Counted from the first letter of the stretch, positions 1-10,470 are shown. The stretch: DNA of 64,000 bases from Bedellia somnulentella (GCA_963576735.1 OY755178.1:10478001-10542000); one strand, 5' to 3'. The notes: generated by a model not told the origin, from the letters alone. Translations and numbers: made by a program.

Positions 1-99
1 CTTCAAATTCAAACTTAATAATCACACAGTATAATTCTACTAAACATATTTTTACAACCACTTTACATCGTGCTGAGACTAATAATATTTTACCTGCAA

Positions 100-225
100 A
101 TGTGATCACGTCATAGGGAGCAGGTCTATCGGCACTTTGTGGCAAAACATATTTATATGACTAACTGCAGCTCAACCAAATTGGTTTCCTTATATTGTTT
201 TTCGACACATACACGTACACGGTGA
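100..225 (-). repeat. S2 SINE body fragment
   Basis: Degraded match to the reverse complement of the S2 body (cacgtcatagggagcaggtc, then tatcggcactttgt). Confidence 0.5.
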
Positions 226-423
226 GGAAAAACATTGGAGGCAACCCATATGACTGAGTTGTGCTCAGTCATGTGACAGTGTATTCGTTTCAAATGGCGA
301 TAGGCCTGCGCCTATCACGTGAATAACCTGTACAAGCAAAATGTGGGTACTGTGAACAGCAGGTGATAATGTCACGTGATGTTCAGAGAATTAGCATCTC
401 TGCTAACCCCGTCATATAGTGTC
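221..423 (+). repeat. S2 SINE body and 3' part
   Basis: Carries the S2 landmarks in order: cggtgaggaaaaacat, tgactgagttgtgctcagtc, ggcgataggcctgcgcctat, tgtcacgtgatgttcagaga and the 3' hairpin remnant ctctgctaacccc. The tRNA head is missing. It is joined directly to minus-oriented S2 pieces on both sides. Confidence 0.7.
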
Positions 424-596
424 GTGTGGGTTTCCTCACGATGATTACTCTCAACGTTAACAACCATGATAACTTTACCACACATATGGTAATTTTTCTT
501 AAAGACAAATTGGCTTAGTCCCGCCCCGGGATTAGAAACCTCATCGTCTACACGATAAACGGTGTTCTACCCATTGTGCTATCAAGGCCGTGGAAA
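424..596 (-). repeat. S2 SINE head in reverse orientation
   Basis: Reads gtgggtttcctcacgatgat through to the tRNA-like head, whose reverse complement contains the A-box region (gatagcacaatgggtagaac is close to this copy) and a decayed B box. Orientation is opposite to the neighbouring copy. Confidence 0.65.
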
Positions 597-782
597 AGTC
601 GAAAATATATATTAAAAGTCAACGGAAGTGTTCTCCAAACAAATATTCGATAAAAAAGGAATCGTATCGTAATCGTCCGTCCGCCAAACAAATATTCGAT
701 AAAAAAAGTATCCGTAGAGACCAACTAAATTTTTTAAGGCTGTCTTTTTTTTAAGAAATGGTTGCAGGGTTCTGAAAAAACT

Positions 783-1007
783 AATAAATAAAGAATAAAT
801 AAAGGAAAGAAAAATTTCGACACAGGCGGGAATCGAACCCGCGACCTCGGGTACACGGTAGCTCAGTTGACAGAGCGTGTCGGGGCGTATACCCGAGGTC
901 GCAGGTTCGATTCCCGCCTGTGTCGTAATTTTTCTTTCCTTTATTTATTCTTTATTTATTAGTAATAATCCCCACATGAGGTTTTCATGAAAAAAAAGAT
1001 TTAAATT
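783..1007 (+). mobile_element. FB palindromic tRNA-derived retroposon, copy A
   Basis: A 225-bp insertion flanked by a 13-14 bp direct repeat (ttctgaaaaaact at 770-782; the same with one extra A at 1008-1021). Left arm 783-853 is the inverted complement of right arm 890-960. Each arm holds a T-arm/B-box segment (ggttcgattcccgcc) plus an AAATAAA-rich stretch. Between them is a tRNA-like stretch, 853-924, with A-box tagctcagttgacagagc. After the right arm comes a unique tail, agtaataatccccacatgag through atttaaat. The structure and target duplication indicate RNA-mediated insertion of a palindromic element. Confidence 0.8.
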
Positions 1008-1099
1008 TTCTGAAAAAAACTGTTATTGATTCAAAGTATGAAAAAGATGGTAATTCACCATGATTTCCAATCTATTAACTATTTTTTCGTTTCATACAG

Positions 1100-1266
1100 A
1101 ATCACGATCATCTGGTCATAAAGTATGGATCCTCAATGCAATTTTCCTTCAAGCAAGATGCCAAATAATGCTGAATAATCGCTCTGAAGCTAAAGCGGCC
1201 TTATTGGAAGGATCCCAGTTAGCTCGGATGTATAAAATGAATAACATCGCAAACTTCTATGAAACG
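1100..1266 (+). CDS. Internal exon of unrecognised gene (TPR-like helical segment)
   Basis: This exon follows a pyrimidine-rich stretch and the acceptor ttcatacag and ends at the donor ACG|gtaaat. It reads through in one frame (..SRSSGHKVWILNAIF.. to ..NNIANFYET) and closes on a codon boundary, which matches the start of the next exon. The peptide is amphipathic and helical, with an LQARCQIMLNNRSEAKAALL stretch that looks like the two helices of a tetratricopeptide repeat. I infer a scaffold or protein-interaction role, but no catalytic motif is visible and I do not recognise the family. The 5' part of the gene lies outside the window. Upstream sequence from 1 to 1099 is intron carrying S2 SINE pieces and an FB retroposon. 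Confidence 0.72.
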
Positions 1267-1366
1267 GTAAATATATTTTACAAGCATGTTTTAATATGAA
1301 AGCTGTTTAGTGTCGGCTTTGGATAGAACTTATTATTTATATAAAATTGACTTAGATAGAATTTAC

Positions 1367-1541
1367 TTACATACATACATACATACATATACTCACGGCT
1401 ATAAATCCCTAAAAGGGGAAGCCAGAGCTGAGAAATTAGAAATCCCTTAGCCACTTTTGGAAGTTGAGTGGGGTAAAGATGGTAGAATAAAGGTTGTTGG
1501 TGATGGGTCTCCAACCACATCGCCCAAAAATCGACTTAAAA
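1367..1541 (-). repeat. S1 SINE, 5' truncated
   Basis: Begins with (TACA)n and tatactcacggctataaatc, then the landmarks gccagagctgagaaattaga and tgatgggtctccaaccacat. It stops at about 175 bp, so the 5' third is missing. Confidence 0.75.
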
Positions 1542-1834
1542 GTGATTTATGCGATCAAAAACCACCCTTTGTTTCAAATTATTTTTTCTTCATTTTAGGC
1601 GTCTAGTACAACATCCCAGAAAAATATGATGGAGTAGTTTTTAAAGAAATCATAGAGATTTTTTTCTGTATTAATTTTTAACGCAATAATTAAGAATTAG
1701 ACCCATATAGTATGTTTATACGATCTAACGCTAACTAAAAACTCAATATCATGTATTCCAAATGTTCGGCGCACTTTCAAGTTCAACATTGACCGTACAT
1801 ACCTTAATTTAACATAAACTTATTATGTCACCAA

Positions 1835-2084
1835 TGTTCCGCATAGTGCCGATTTAAAATGTCACTTCCCCTTTCTAACCACGGGTGTCTTTAGAGGCGA
1901 CTAAGGGTATGGGTTTTATTTAGTATTCTTGGGCGATGTGTTGGGAGACCCGTCACCAACAATACTTAATCTTCACCATCTTGCCCCCTGTCAACTTCCA
2001 AATGTGTTTGAGAAGTTTCTAGCTCTGAAGCTCTGATTACCCCTTTTTGGGATTTATGGCCATGAGTATATGTATGTATGTATG
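1835..2084 (+). mobile_element. S1 SINE, full length with target duplication
   Basis: This is the clearest reference copy: 250 bp bounded by a perfect 12-bp duplication, TTATGTCACCAA, at 1823-1834 and 2085-2096. In transcript orientation it starts tgttccgcatagtgccgatt, contains a B-box-like tgggagacccg, then ggcgactaagggtatgggtt, and ends with the hairpin region taccccttttt..gggattt followed by (TATG)n exactly at the duplication. No convincing tRNA cloverleaf is visible. The duplication length and 3' simple tail fit target-primed reverse transcription. Confidence 0.82.
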
Positions 2085-2650
2085 TTATGTCACCAAAGTG
2101 CTCCTTCAATTGACTGCCAGATCTGTCAAATATGTACTGGAGTAGCATTTTGGCACACACACTGTTTTTATTTTAAATTGGATTTATTATGTCATTATTT
2201 CCCATTACTGGTCTGAGTTTTTACTTAATTTAAGCTTGAATTTTGCGCTCATGTTTGCAAAAAGAATTAATAATCTATTTAGTATTCATATTCTTTTGTT
2301 TTATTTTTTATCAAAAAATTTGGGTAAATATTATTTTAGGACAGGGTTATTAATTGTCGCACCAATCATTGAACAAATTCAAATCTCCTACATTACAACA
2401 AACTTATGGTATTAAATACATTTCATAGTTATTAAAACAACATTTTAAATCGAGTTTTATTTATCTAGTAAAGTCCAATTACATCAATTGTAAATTTCAA
2501 TACATTGGATAATTGGAGCTCTGCAATGCACAACACAATTTTAATTTATAATTACTGTTGAAATTTTCCGATAACAGCTAATATTGTGTTGATACTTTGT
2601 AAATACTACAACGAAAATATTATGCTTCTATGTCATTAGGGTTCTTTATT

Positions 2651-2916
2651 ACATACATACATATACTCACGGCTATATTTCCCTAGAAGGGGTAACCAGA
2701 GCTAAGAAATTATAAATTCCTCAGCCACTTTTGGAAATTAAGAGGGGAAAAGATGGTAAAAATAAAAGTTTTTGGTGATGGGTCTCCAACCGCATCGCCC
2801 AAAAATCCATTTAAAAGCCCCAATACCTTTAGTCGCCTCTTACGACACCCGTGGGTAGAAAGGGGTTGCGACATTCTAAGCCGGCACTACGCGGCAAAGC
2901 CGGCACTACATGGCAC
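2651..2916 (-). mobile_element. S1 SINE, full length with target duplication
   Basis: Bounded by an 11-bp duplication, GGTTCTTTATT, at 2640-2650 and 2917-2927. It starts with the tail complement acatacatacatatactcac and ends in a doubled 5' head (ggcactacgcggcaaagccg, then gcactacatggca). Confidence 0.82.
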
Positions 2917-3224
2917 GGTTCTTTATTGCACTTTATTATCTTGATTGTGCACTATTTATAATTTGTGTTAGACACCTGCTGACCTCGAGAACGTTGCTAT
3001 GTCGTTTTAAATTTAAAAAGAGTAAAATTAGTTGCGTTAGTTTCCCCACTGTCATTTAGAGGTATAAAAATCGAAGTCCTATTTTAAATACTTCTGAATT
3101 TACGCACTAATCATCATAAGAATATGTTTTTAAGTATTTCAAAGGATATTTCACTGCAAAAAAGAATTTCTTATTTTGGATATATTTCTTTTGGATATAT
3201 AAGATAGATAGATATATAAGATAA

Positions 3225-3736
3225 TAATATACAAAATGATGAAGATATTGAGAGAAGAGTGAAAAAGGGTAATGCGATTAATGGAGCATTGGATAGTCTA
3301 ATGTCTAGTCAATCGGTGTCCGAAAGGGCAGGTATGGCAGTGAATGTTGGGTGTGGCAGAAGAAGCACGAAAGCAGAGTGAATGCAGTAGAAATGAGGTC
3401 CCTCAGAAAAGTTTGTAATATAAGGTTATGTGATCATGTGAGGAACGATGTGATTCGTGAAAGGTGTGGAAATTGGTAAAAGGTATCTATAGAGCTAATG
3501 TGGAAGGTAATCTTAGTAGAGGACGGCCACAAAAGACACACTAGGACCAAATTGAAAGTGTGCTCAAAAAGGCAGGCATCCGAAGTATTAAGAATAAAAG
3601 AGCATGTATGAAAAGATTTATGGATGTAGACGAAGCAAGAGAGGTTTGCCAGGATCGTACGAATAGGCGATCGATAGTCTCTGCCTACCCCAATGGGAAT
3701 TAACGGCGTGAGTATATGTATGTATGTATGTATGTG
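3225..3736 (+). mobile_element. LINE-X 3' fragment (decayed RT C-terminus and tail)
   Basis: A conceptual translation with frameshifts reads DEDIERRVKKGNAINGALDS followed by LMSSQSVSERAGMAV, then vestiges of GRPxKTHxDQIESVLKKAG and RACMKRFMDVDEAREVCQDR, and ends in ggcgtgagtatatgtatgta. This is the C-terminal part of a non-LTR reverse transcriptase seen repeatedly in the window (best at 55378-55611). Its clade cannot be set from the fragment. Confidence 0.75.
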
Positions 3737-4046
3737 TAAAAATTAAAAACAATGTAAGACAAAACCGTGAAATACGTAAAATTAAGTCATAATGTTAGTA
3801 ACATAATTAGCTAACGCGTTGCCAGAAAAACTAAGAAACAATCAAAATATGTCCAATAGGGTAGAATTCTCTTGTAATTTAGGGGTAAAAAACATCATGC
3901 ATTAAAATCAATCATTAATGCCTCATCCTCTGTCCTAGTAAACATGAATCTGCCGGCGAAATATCATAACAAACCAGTCAAACTTTTCCAAAAAGTTTTG
4001 TTAAAGATACTAACACGAAAGTGATATACGTGAGACACCAATCATA

Positions 4047-4280
4047 CATACATACATACACTCGCGGCCCTAAATCCCAAAAAGGGATAGCCAGAGCTCC
4101 AGAGCTAAAAAAATCATCAGCCACATTTAAAAGTAGATAGGAGGATAAAATGGAGAAATAAAGTATCGTTGGTGATGGGTCTCCAACCAAAACCACTTAA
4201 AAGGCCCCATACCATTAGTCGCCTCTTACAACACCCGTGGATAGAAAGAGGTAGTGACATTTTTAGCCGACACTACACGG
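4047..4280 (-). mobile_element. S1 SINE next to a splice acceptor
   Basis: Flanked by the near-perfect 11-bp duplication CACCAATCATA (4036-4046) and CACTAATCATA (4281-4291). The element body carries gccagagctccagagctaaa, tgatgggtctccaaccaaaa and ttagtcgcctcttacaacac. The following exon starts at 4309. Confidence 0.8.
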
Positions 4281-4308
4281 CACTAATCATATTTATGTTT
4301 TGTCTCAG

Positions 4309-4463
4309 TGTGCAAATGTGTCCACGGAGGGTGAAGTGATGAATGCTGTAACATGCACAGTGGACCAGCGAGAGAAAGAGATGGTGAACTTGATGCAGGA
4401 TCAAGAGATGCGATCCGAGGCACAGAACTTGTTCAGAAGGATGTCTGTCTTACCTGCTGCAAG
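4309..4463 (+). CDS. Penultimate exon of the same gene
   Basis: The exon lies between the acceptor tgtctcag and the donor AAG|gttagt. It begins on a codon boundary, in phase with the preceding exon, and ends two bases into a codon that the last exon completes as Arg. The product reads CANVSTEGEVMNAVTCTVDQ then REKEMVNLMQDQEMRSEAQN and LFRRMSVLPAAR: charged, helical, probably a coiled or helical-hairpin continuation of the TPR-like part. An S1 SINE target duplication ends only 17 nt upstream, so the branch-point region has been duplicated. The matching phases of the three exons (159 codons in total including stop) are the main evidence that this is real coding sequence. Confidence 0.75.
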
Positions 4464-5463
4464 GTTAGTTATTAGAATTTATTAGAATGGCTACATATCT
4501 CACTACGTCAGTCCTCACATTCATACACTTAGGTTGTAACAAAATAGGGTAACAAACCAAAAAGGGTTTTTAGGGAGATCATTCTGATCAACCTTTACTA
4601 TGGGACAATCTTAAATAGATCTACATATAGTAACATATTAAAGTCAGTAGAAATTAACCAGGGAATAACGCAGATCAAATAGAGAACGTGATCAGGATGA
4701 AGTATGAAGAATAAGTTACGCATAGTGGCAATTGACAATGGCTGCTCATCCCAATGGGAGCAAAAGGCGTAGGTATATGTATGTATTTATAAAAGATACA
4801 TGTTTGAAAAAAAATCAATACAAAAAAGCAGCATGATGAAAGGTGTCATAAAAATATCAAGAAGTAATATGACTTCATAAAATGCGCAAAATTGCGAAGT
4901 TTTGAAGTGAAGAAAAACTAAGGAAGATATGAAATAAGTTGGAAAATATTTCGCCCAGAACTTCTAATAACAGTTGAAACCCGTATCTAGCTGGTTCAAA
5001 GTGAATGTGAATTTTATACAACTTCAGTTAAAGACGAACGGAAAAGTATATGTTAAAATTTTGCATCAAAAATGTTACATTACTTCAAAACTCTTTTGGT
5101 AATAGCTTCTCGTAAACTAAGGTTGAAAGTGGGTCGTAATGTCTTCCTTTAGCTTTTTAGTAGAAATACTTACTTTGCTTTGCTTTTAAAAGTTTACTTA
5201 AGATATTTTACTTATATAATTTCCTTATTTCGAACTTAATTGAATAAATTTAACAAAATTTCATTTTAGGAAGAAGCCATAACATTATTTAAATAAACAT
5301 ATTTATTATTAACCGATAATAGTGAATAAAAATCCAATCTTTCTGTTTAGATTGTTTATATCTCTACATTCAAGGTGTAAAGCATATTTTATTAAACATC
5401 TACGTCTTCGGGCATAACTGTCACATACATATAGGTATATTCATTGTGAAAGCATGCTTTCAG
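4464..5463 (+). other. Last intron of the 5' gene
   Basis: A 1.0-kb intron closed by gttagt and ttcag. It holds a degraded LINE-X 3' fragment at about 4670-4785 ending in the ggcgtaggtatatgtatgta tail. The rest is AT-rich without recognisable elements. Confidence 0.6.
4670..4785 (+). repeat. LINE-X 3' remnant
   Basis: Degraded LINE-X end: ctcatcccaatgggagcaaa then aggcgtaggtatatgtatgt. Confidence 0.55.
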
Positions 5464-5620
5464 GCGGTTCTCAGTAATGCCGACGGGACAATCAGGAAGT
5501 GAAAACGCCCAACCGGTGGCCCCTTCACGGCGTCAGTCTATCATGCCTCGGGGTCAACAACCTGTGCAGGTGCAGAGGAAAACAAAACAAGTCGTGGGAT
5601 TTCAGGATTTCGATGCATAG
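5464..5620 (+). CDS. Terminal exon of the same gene, with stop codon
   Basis: After the acceptor gctttcag the exon supplies the last base of an Arg codon and reads RFSVMPTGQSGSENAQPVAP, then SRRQSIMPRGQQPVQVQRKT and KQVVGFQDFDA before TAG at 5618-5620. The tail is rich in Pro, Gln, Ser and Arg and should be disordered. The repeated SVMP and SIMP boxes next to Arg residues (RRFS, RRQS) look like basophilic kinase sites; this is inference only. The 3' UTR follows, with AATAAA at 5954-5959. The protein family was not recognised. Confidence 0.72.
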
Positions 5621-5953
5621 TTGTTTTTGATATTGTTTGATATGTGTTTGTGTATTAACTAAAAGAATTATTCAGTTATAGAGGCGTTTTATTTGATACC
5701 TGTGATTTGATACTCTCATGAGTGTCCATGCTTTTTTAGGTAGTCAAGTTCATTTGTAACTGATTATCATAGTAAAAAAATCAATTTTTTTGTTGTGAAA
5801 ATACATGCTTTGAAAACAAAAACTTTTGTGTTATTGAATTTATTAACTGTGTGTGTATCTTGTTTTAACTTGTGATTATCTGTTATTGGCCTTATTTACT
5901 GTACTGTTTCAACTTACTATATAATATGTGTTGCTGTTGATGATCCTTATATA

Positions 5954-5959
5954 ATAAAT
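5954..5959 (+). terminator. Probable poly(A) signal of the 5' gene
   Basis: An AATAAA hexamer lies about 335 bases after the TAG of the terminal exon, in a T-rich stretch. It is the first canonical hexamer after the stop. Confidence 0.5.
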
Positions 5960-6350
5960 AAATTATTGAATTATACTAAGACCACACTAAGACCTATTAA
6001 ATTTTTCAATATATGGTTTTTGAGTTGATCAGAAATAGTTCTGCATTTCGTTAACTTTACCGTACTGAACACCTCAAAGTGAAGTGAAAGGGGATCATAT
6101 ATATCTGGCCACTTCGTTTTCAAATACAAACAATATTTATAAATGAGATACTGATTTTGGATACTCTTTTGCGTGTTATTAAAGGTTTTTATATCTTCTT
6201 TACAATGCAAACATTTCCACTTGTATAATTATGATTTTTGCATTTATTATATCATTCAGTATTTGTAGGAATAACGTCGCTTCTATTGCTAAGAGGAGTA
6301 GGTTTGGGTCCCAACTCGAATAAATATTAATGGGGTTTTTTTCAGTTGTA
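5960..6350. other. No recognisable feature
   Basis: AT-rich sequence between the 3' gene end and an old S2 copy; short open frames only, with no motif or repeat I can name. Confidence 0.4.
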
Positions 6351-6357
6351 TGTGTTG

Positions 6358-6460
6358 TTAAATTATAAAGATTTCTCGGTGAGGAAAAAATTGTAAGGAA
6401 ACTCACATGGCTAAGTTGTACTAATTATTATGACATTGCGGTGTACGCACAAAGAGGGTC
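6358..6460 (+). repeat. S2 SINE remnant
   Basis: Old match to the S2 middle: cggtgaggaaaaaattgtaa, then aactcacatggctaagttgt. Confidence 0.5.
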
Positions 6461-6609
6461 TACGACAGCCACTTATCACTTGGATGAACTGTCTTAGAAA
6501 ATGTATATACTATAAAAACTAAGTCACGATTACTTGCAATGTGTAGAATTATTAAAACCTATAGAAGCCGTGATAGTATGAATGTGTATATAACTACTCA
6601 TAGTATGAA

Positions 6610-6893
6610 ATAATGAGTAGAAAACGCTTATCGTGGAAACAATGAAAGTTCTAATCCCGGGTCGGGTGTACACTAATTTGTCTTTTCTAAAGACATATGT
6701 GTGGTTAATTTTAGCATAGTTGCTAACGGTTAGGGGAAACATCGTGAGGAAACACACATGGCTAAGTTGTACACTAGTACACTGTCCAAGCAAAACGTGG
6801 TAACTCTGAACATAAGGTGACAATGCCACGTGATTTCCAGGAATTGTATTACTACCTCTACTAACCCCTTTGGGGATACACGACGTGAAATTT
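6610..6893 (+). repeat. S2 SINE
   Basis: Runs from a decayed tRNA head with B box (ttctaatcccgggtcggg) through gacatatgtgtggttaattt, the cacatggctaagttgtacac region and the 3' hairpin ctctactaacccctttgggg followed by acgacgtgaa. Confidence 0.75.
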
Positions 6894-6899
6894 TTAACA

Positions 6900-7540
6900 A
6901 AAACGATTCAGGGATATACGAGCTGAACGTTAAGGTTGAGTTTAATTACAAAATGCAACGTGGTTATTACGGTAGGTAATAAAAATAATTACTCATTAGC
7001 ACACTCAATTCGTATTGATTTTCAATTTGAAATAATTACATAATGAGTTGATTGCAGTTGTGGTATCATGAAATTTATATATAAAGTAGCAATGGGAGCA
7101 CCTAGACTTTTTGTAATTATTTTGGTTATAACTAATGTGGCATAATTTACAACTTTAAAACGATAGTTACATACGATAAATCTTTGACATAATGTGTTGT
7201 ATTCATAACAAGTCTTCGTAACTTTTTAGAGTCTAACCTGATCTATGTAATATGTGCGTATATACCTTTTATATATTTTTTTAAGTCCATAATATTCTGC
7301 CAAATCATATTTATGCCGCATGTGGTTATACTTTACGCAAAAACAGTTATGTGCTCAGTTTTTATGATTGTATATTTTCAATCCTGGCAACGTCAATCGA
7401 AAATAAATTATTACGAAAGATTGTATGCTAGTAATTATAACCAGTAGCATTATTAATAAAATACTACATTAAAGAATCGGAAAAATTACGGAGATGATTT
7501 TATTATAACAAATATTTTCTTTTTACAGCATTAATAAAGA
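6900..7540. other. No recognisable feature
   Basis: AT-rich DNA with short homopolymer runs; nothing identified. Confidence 0.4.
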
Positions 7541-7544
7541 TGAA

Positions 7545-7652
7545 ATCCATAAATCCCTAGAAGGACTTGCCAGTGCTTCTACCCTTAGTCACCTATTACG
7601 AACTCCTACAAAAATAAATGGGTTAGTAATAATATAAGCCGGCAAATATCTG
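7545..7652 (-). repeat. S1 SINE fragment with internal deletion
   Basis: Joins the tail side (ataaatccctagaaggactt) directly to the 5' side (cccttagtcacctattacga, aagccggca), so the middle is missing. Confidence 0.55.
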
Positions 7653-7726
7653 ACTAAACTACTTTAAAAATAGAATTTAACAAAATCTTTTAAAAAGTTT
7701 ATATATTTTAATACAAAGTCCACTCA

Positions 7727-7957
7727 TGCCGTAGTGCCGGCTTAGAATGTCGCTACCCCTTTCTACCCACGGGTCACGTAAGAGGCGACTAAGGGTATTG
7801 GGGCTTTGTATTGGATTTTTGGGCGATGCGGTTGGAGACATGCATGGAGTTATTTTACCCTCTTTTCCCCACTTAACTACCAAAAGTGGCTGAGGAATTT
7901 CTAATTCCTTAGCTCTGGCTACCTCTTCTAGGGAATTATAGCCGTGAGTATATGTAT
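7727..7957 (+). mobile_element. S1 SINE, full length
   Basis: Starts tgccgtagtgccggcttaga and ends gccgtgagtatatgtat. A 9-bp duplication, GTCCACTCA, lies at 7718-7726 and 7958-7966. Confidence 0.8.
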
Positions 7958-8209
7958 GTCCACTCAAGCAGAATGAGCTATGGTTGGGAGTTTTTCTACG
8001 TGTAACATTACCGAGCAATTTAAAAAATTTGCAAAATTATGTAGTACAAATAATATATTTTATTTTATTGAAGCTTAATGTAAGAATAATCAACAAACAC
8101 TTTGTGACTCTTCAAATAAAATTTAGACAGTGTGTTTTTTATACGTTTGAACAAGACTTGACATATTTCTCACCAGTGTTTTCAGAAGACTAACATTTCG
8201 CTTGTACAC

Positions 8210-8395
8210 TGCATGGACGTGTATAAGGCAGCAGGCACTCCGTTTTGTACGTTTTTTGTACTGGGCACATTCACATGACTACGAGTAAGTTCTACTAAGC
8301 CATGTGGATTTCCTCACTATGTCTTCCCTCACCATTAAGAACCTTGATAAATAACATCACACATGACTTGAGAAAGAAAAACACAATGGTATAGA
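8210..8395 (-). repeat. S2 SINE remnant
   Basis: Reverse complement of the S2 middle: cattcacatgactacgagta, then aagccatgtggatttcctca and cttccctcaccattaagaac. Confidence 0.55.
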
Positions 8396-8742
8396 TCCGT
8401 CAAGTCAATACGTAACAGCCTTTGCTTATAAATGAACTTACATATAACTTGAAAGAAAATAGGTACTACTAAAAAACCATTTGAAAATTATACGATAAGA
8501 TATGAGATAAGAGAAAAAAAACACACATGGGTTTTGGTCAGGATGACAAAAAATCATGGTATTTTTTCTCTAATAACTATTATTTTACCAAAATGTCAAT
8601 AGTGAATTAATATAAAAATCTCTATGTGGTTTTGCCGTGGGATGTCATATAGCATTCCAAACATTATATATTTGAGCTTCATTTAATAATTTAAGTTTTG
8701 TTATTCTATGTTTATTTTTATTTTTAATATAGATAAATTTTA

Positions 8743-8987
8743 TTGCTGTGAAGTGTCGGCTTAGAATAGCACTACCCCATTTCTATCCGTGGGTGTATGT
8801 AAGAGGCGACTAAGGATATTGGGGCTTTTTAAGGATTTTTTGGCGATGTGGTTGGAGACCAACAAACTTTATTTTACCATCTTTTCCCCGCTCAACTTCC
8901 AAAAGTGGCTGAGGAATTTCTTGTTCCGAAGCTCTGGCCTACCCCTTCTAGGAATTTATAGCCGTGAGTATATGTATGTATGTATAT
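8743..8987 (+). repeat. S1 SINE
   Basis: Starts tgctgtgaagtgtcggctta and ends gccgtgagtatatgtatgta. A possible duplicated ATAAATTTTATTG-like site flanks it, but it is diverged. Confidence 0.78.
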
Positions 8988-8989
8988 AT

Positions 8990-9145
8990 TTACTGTTGAA
9001 AACTGTTGCGCTTTACACAAAGTTTCCAAAAGATGTTGATGGATTAGAAACAAGATTTCGTGAGAGTTTATTCGAGACTCACAGACTGTTCAAATGGAAC
9101 ACAATTCTCTGGCACCTGCAATTTTGCAAACAGTGTTTTGAATAA
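8990..9145. other. Coding-like unique segment, strand unresolved
   Basis: Just after an S1 copy lies a less AT-rich unique stretch that is open on both strands. The minus strand reads LFKTLFAKLQVPENCVPFEQ then SVSLE and a stop; the plus strand reads KFPKDVDGLETRFRESLFET and onward to a stop at 9143-9145. It could be a terminal exon or chance. No splice signals convinced me and no family was recognised. Confidence 0.25.
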
Positions 9146-9149
9146 AGCT

Positions 9150-10140
9150 CTTAGCACACAGTATTATAGATTTTATGCTTTGAAATTTATTTGATATTAT
9201 AAGATTAAGTCTTTTTTTAAATCGATGATTTGCATTTCGAATAGGAACTCATACAAAGGGGGCATACTACATGAAATATATAAAATTGTATCTTTATATA
9301 CAGCAATACCGTTACATTATTCACATCACAACTTCAAATCACACGCTATAATTTTAACAACTGTAATTTAATGATTTAAGGTTTGGCACAACCTTAACAA
9401 CACAAAACTAATCCTTTTGATTTCTACAAGCTATGTGTGTGTGATTTAAATCTGCTTGGGGCTTTGTAAGCTCAACTGAAAATGGTTTCCTCGCATTTCG
9501 GTAAACAGGAGGATATACTATTGTTTCGTTTAAGGTAACTACGAAAACGGCGAGTTTTTGGTGATTCATTATGCAATGCGGTGATTTAAGTAGACTTAAA
9601 CTTTTTCGGACGTTATTTATGACGGTGTTATAAGTTTTCGCTTTAATTTATTGCTGTTATTATATTGGCTTGCATTTTAAATATTATTCAGTAGAGTTTG
9701 TATTTGTGAAATATTCTCTACCGTTTATGAAAATGTAAATTAATTTTAATAAATTGGAGCATTGAAAGTATGTATCTCCATTGTTCTTGGTAGGTAATTA
9801 ATAACTTTATTCACATAGTATAGTTAGCTCAGTAAAATAATATTCAGAGCGCTAGGACTTAAGTACTATTATATGAACTAAGTAATTTAGTATTTAGGTA
9901 ATTATGTAAATTTATGATACTCGAAATTTAACAATAAAGGTTGAATAAGCGATATGAAACATAATTATGTCTCTGACAGGCTGCGGTTGGTGATAATAAT
10001 TGAGGTATTATAATTTATATAATGACAATGTAGTGTTGTAAGGTGTTCAAATACTTACACCCTAAAATAGCTTTGATAGTACGGGCTTATTAAGAATTAG
10101 TTTTACTAAGTTTTTTAAGAGCTTTTACGTACGTTTCACT
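9150..10140. other. No recognisable feature
   Basis: About 1 kb of AT-rich DNA; no repeats of the families in this window and no coding signal seen. Confidence 0.4.
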
Positions 10141-10145
10141 TAATG

Positions 10146-10217
10146 AAATACATACATACTCTCACGAATATATATCTCAAAATAGGGTAGCCAAAGCCTC
10201 CGAATTATAAATTAATC
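10146..10217 (-). repeat. S1 SINE tail-side fragment
   Basis: Only the tail and hairpin region remain (atacatacatactctcacga, then aatagggtagccaaagcctc). It abuts a second S1 copy in the same orientation. Confidence 0.6.
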
Positions 10218-10470
10218 ATACATACATACATACATATACTCACGGCTATAGAACCTAGATGGGCTAGCCAGAGCTAAGGAATTAGATATTCATCAGCCAC
10301 TTTTGGAAAGTTAAGTGGGGAAAAGATGGTAAAATAAAGGTTGTTGGTGATGGGTCTCCAACCTCATCGCCCAAAAATCCCTTAAAAGCCCCAACATCGT
10401 TAGTCGTCTCTTACGTACACCCACTGGAAGAAGTGGGGTAGTGCTATTCTAAGCCGACACTACACAGCAA
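10218..10470 (-). mobile_element. S1 SINE, full length
   Basis: Complete from (CATA)n to the 5' head aagccgacactacacagcaa. A 9-bp TAAATTAAT flank occurs on both sides (about 10208-10216 and 10474-10482). Confidence 0.78.

Larger units (their letters stand above)
1267..4308 (+). other. Intron loaded with retroposons
   Basis: This 3.0-kb intron is flanked by GT/AG and phase 0. It carries S1 SINEs at about 1367-1541, 1835-2084, 2651-2916 and 4047-4280, and a LINE-X 3' fragment at about 3225-3736. The remaining stretches (1545-1820, 2100-2640, 2930-3220 and 3740-4030) are plain AT-rich DNA in which I see nothing else. Confidence 0.65.

Noticed and set aside
853..924. Host tRNA gene
   Set aside because: It has A and B boxes and a T arm, but it lies inside a palindromic insertion with target duplications, its anticodon arm does not fold properly, and related copies recur at 31.5-31.9, 36.0 and 37.7 kb.
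1360..1390. CRISPR-like short repeats ((TACA)n and similar arrays throughout)
   Set aside because: These are simple tails of S1 and LINE-X with no spacers.
7677..8018. 113-codon minus-strand gene
   Set aside because: Composed of S1 SINE sequence read backwards.
8789..9145. 118-codon plus-strand gene
   Set aside because: The first two thirds are S1 SINE sequence, including the TATG tail; only the last third is unique and is listed separately.
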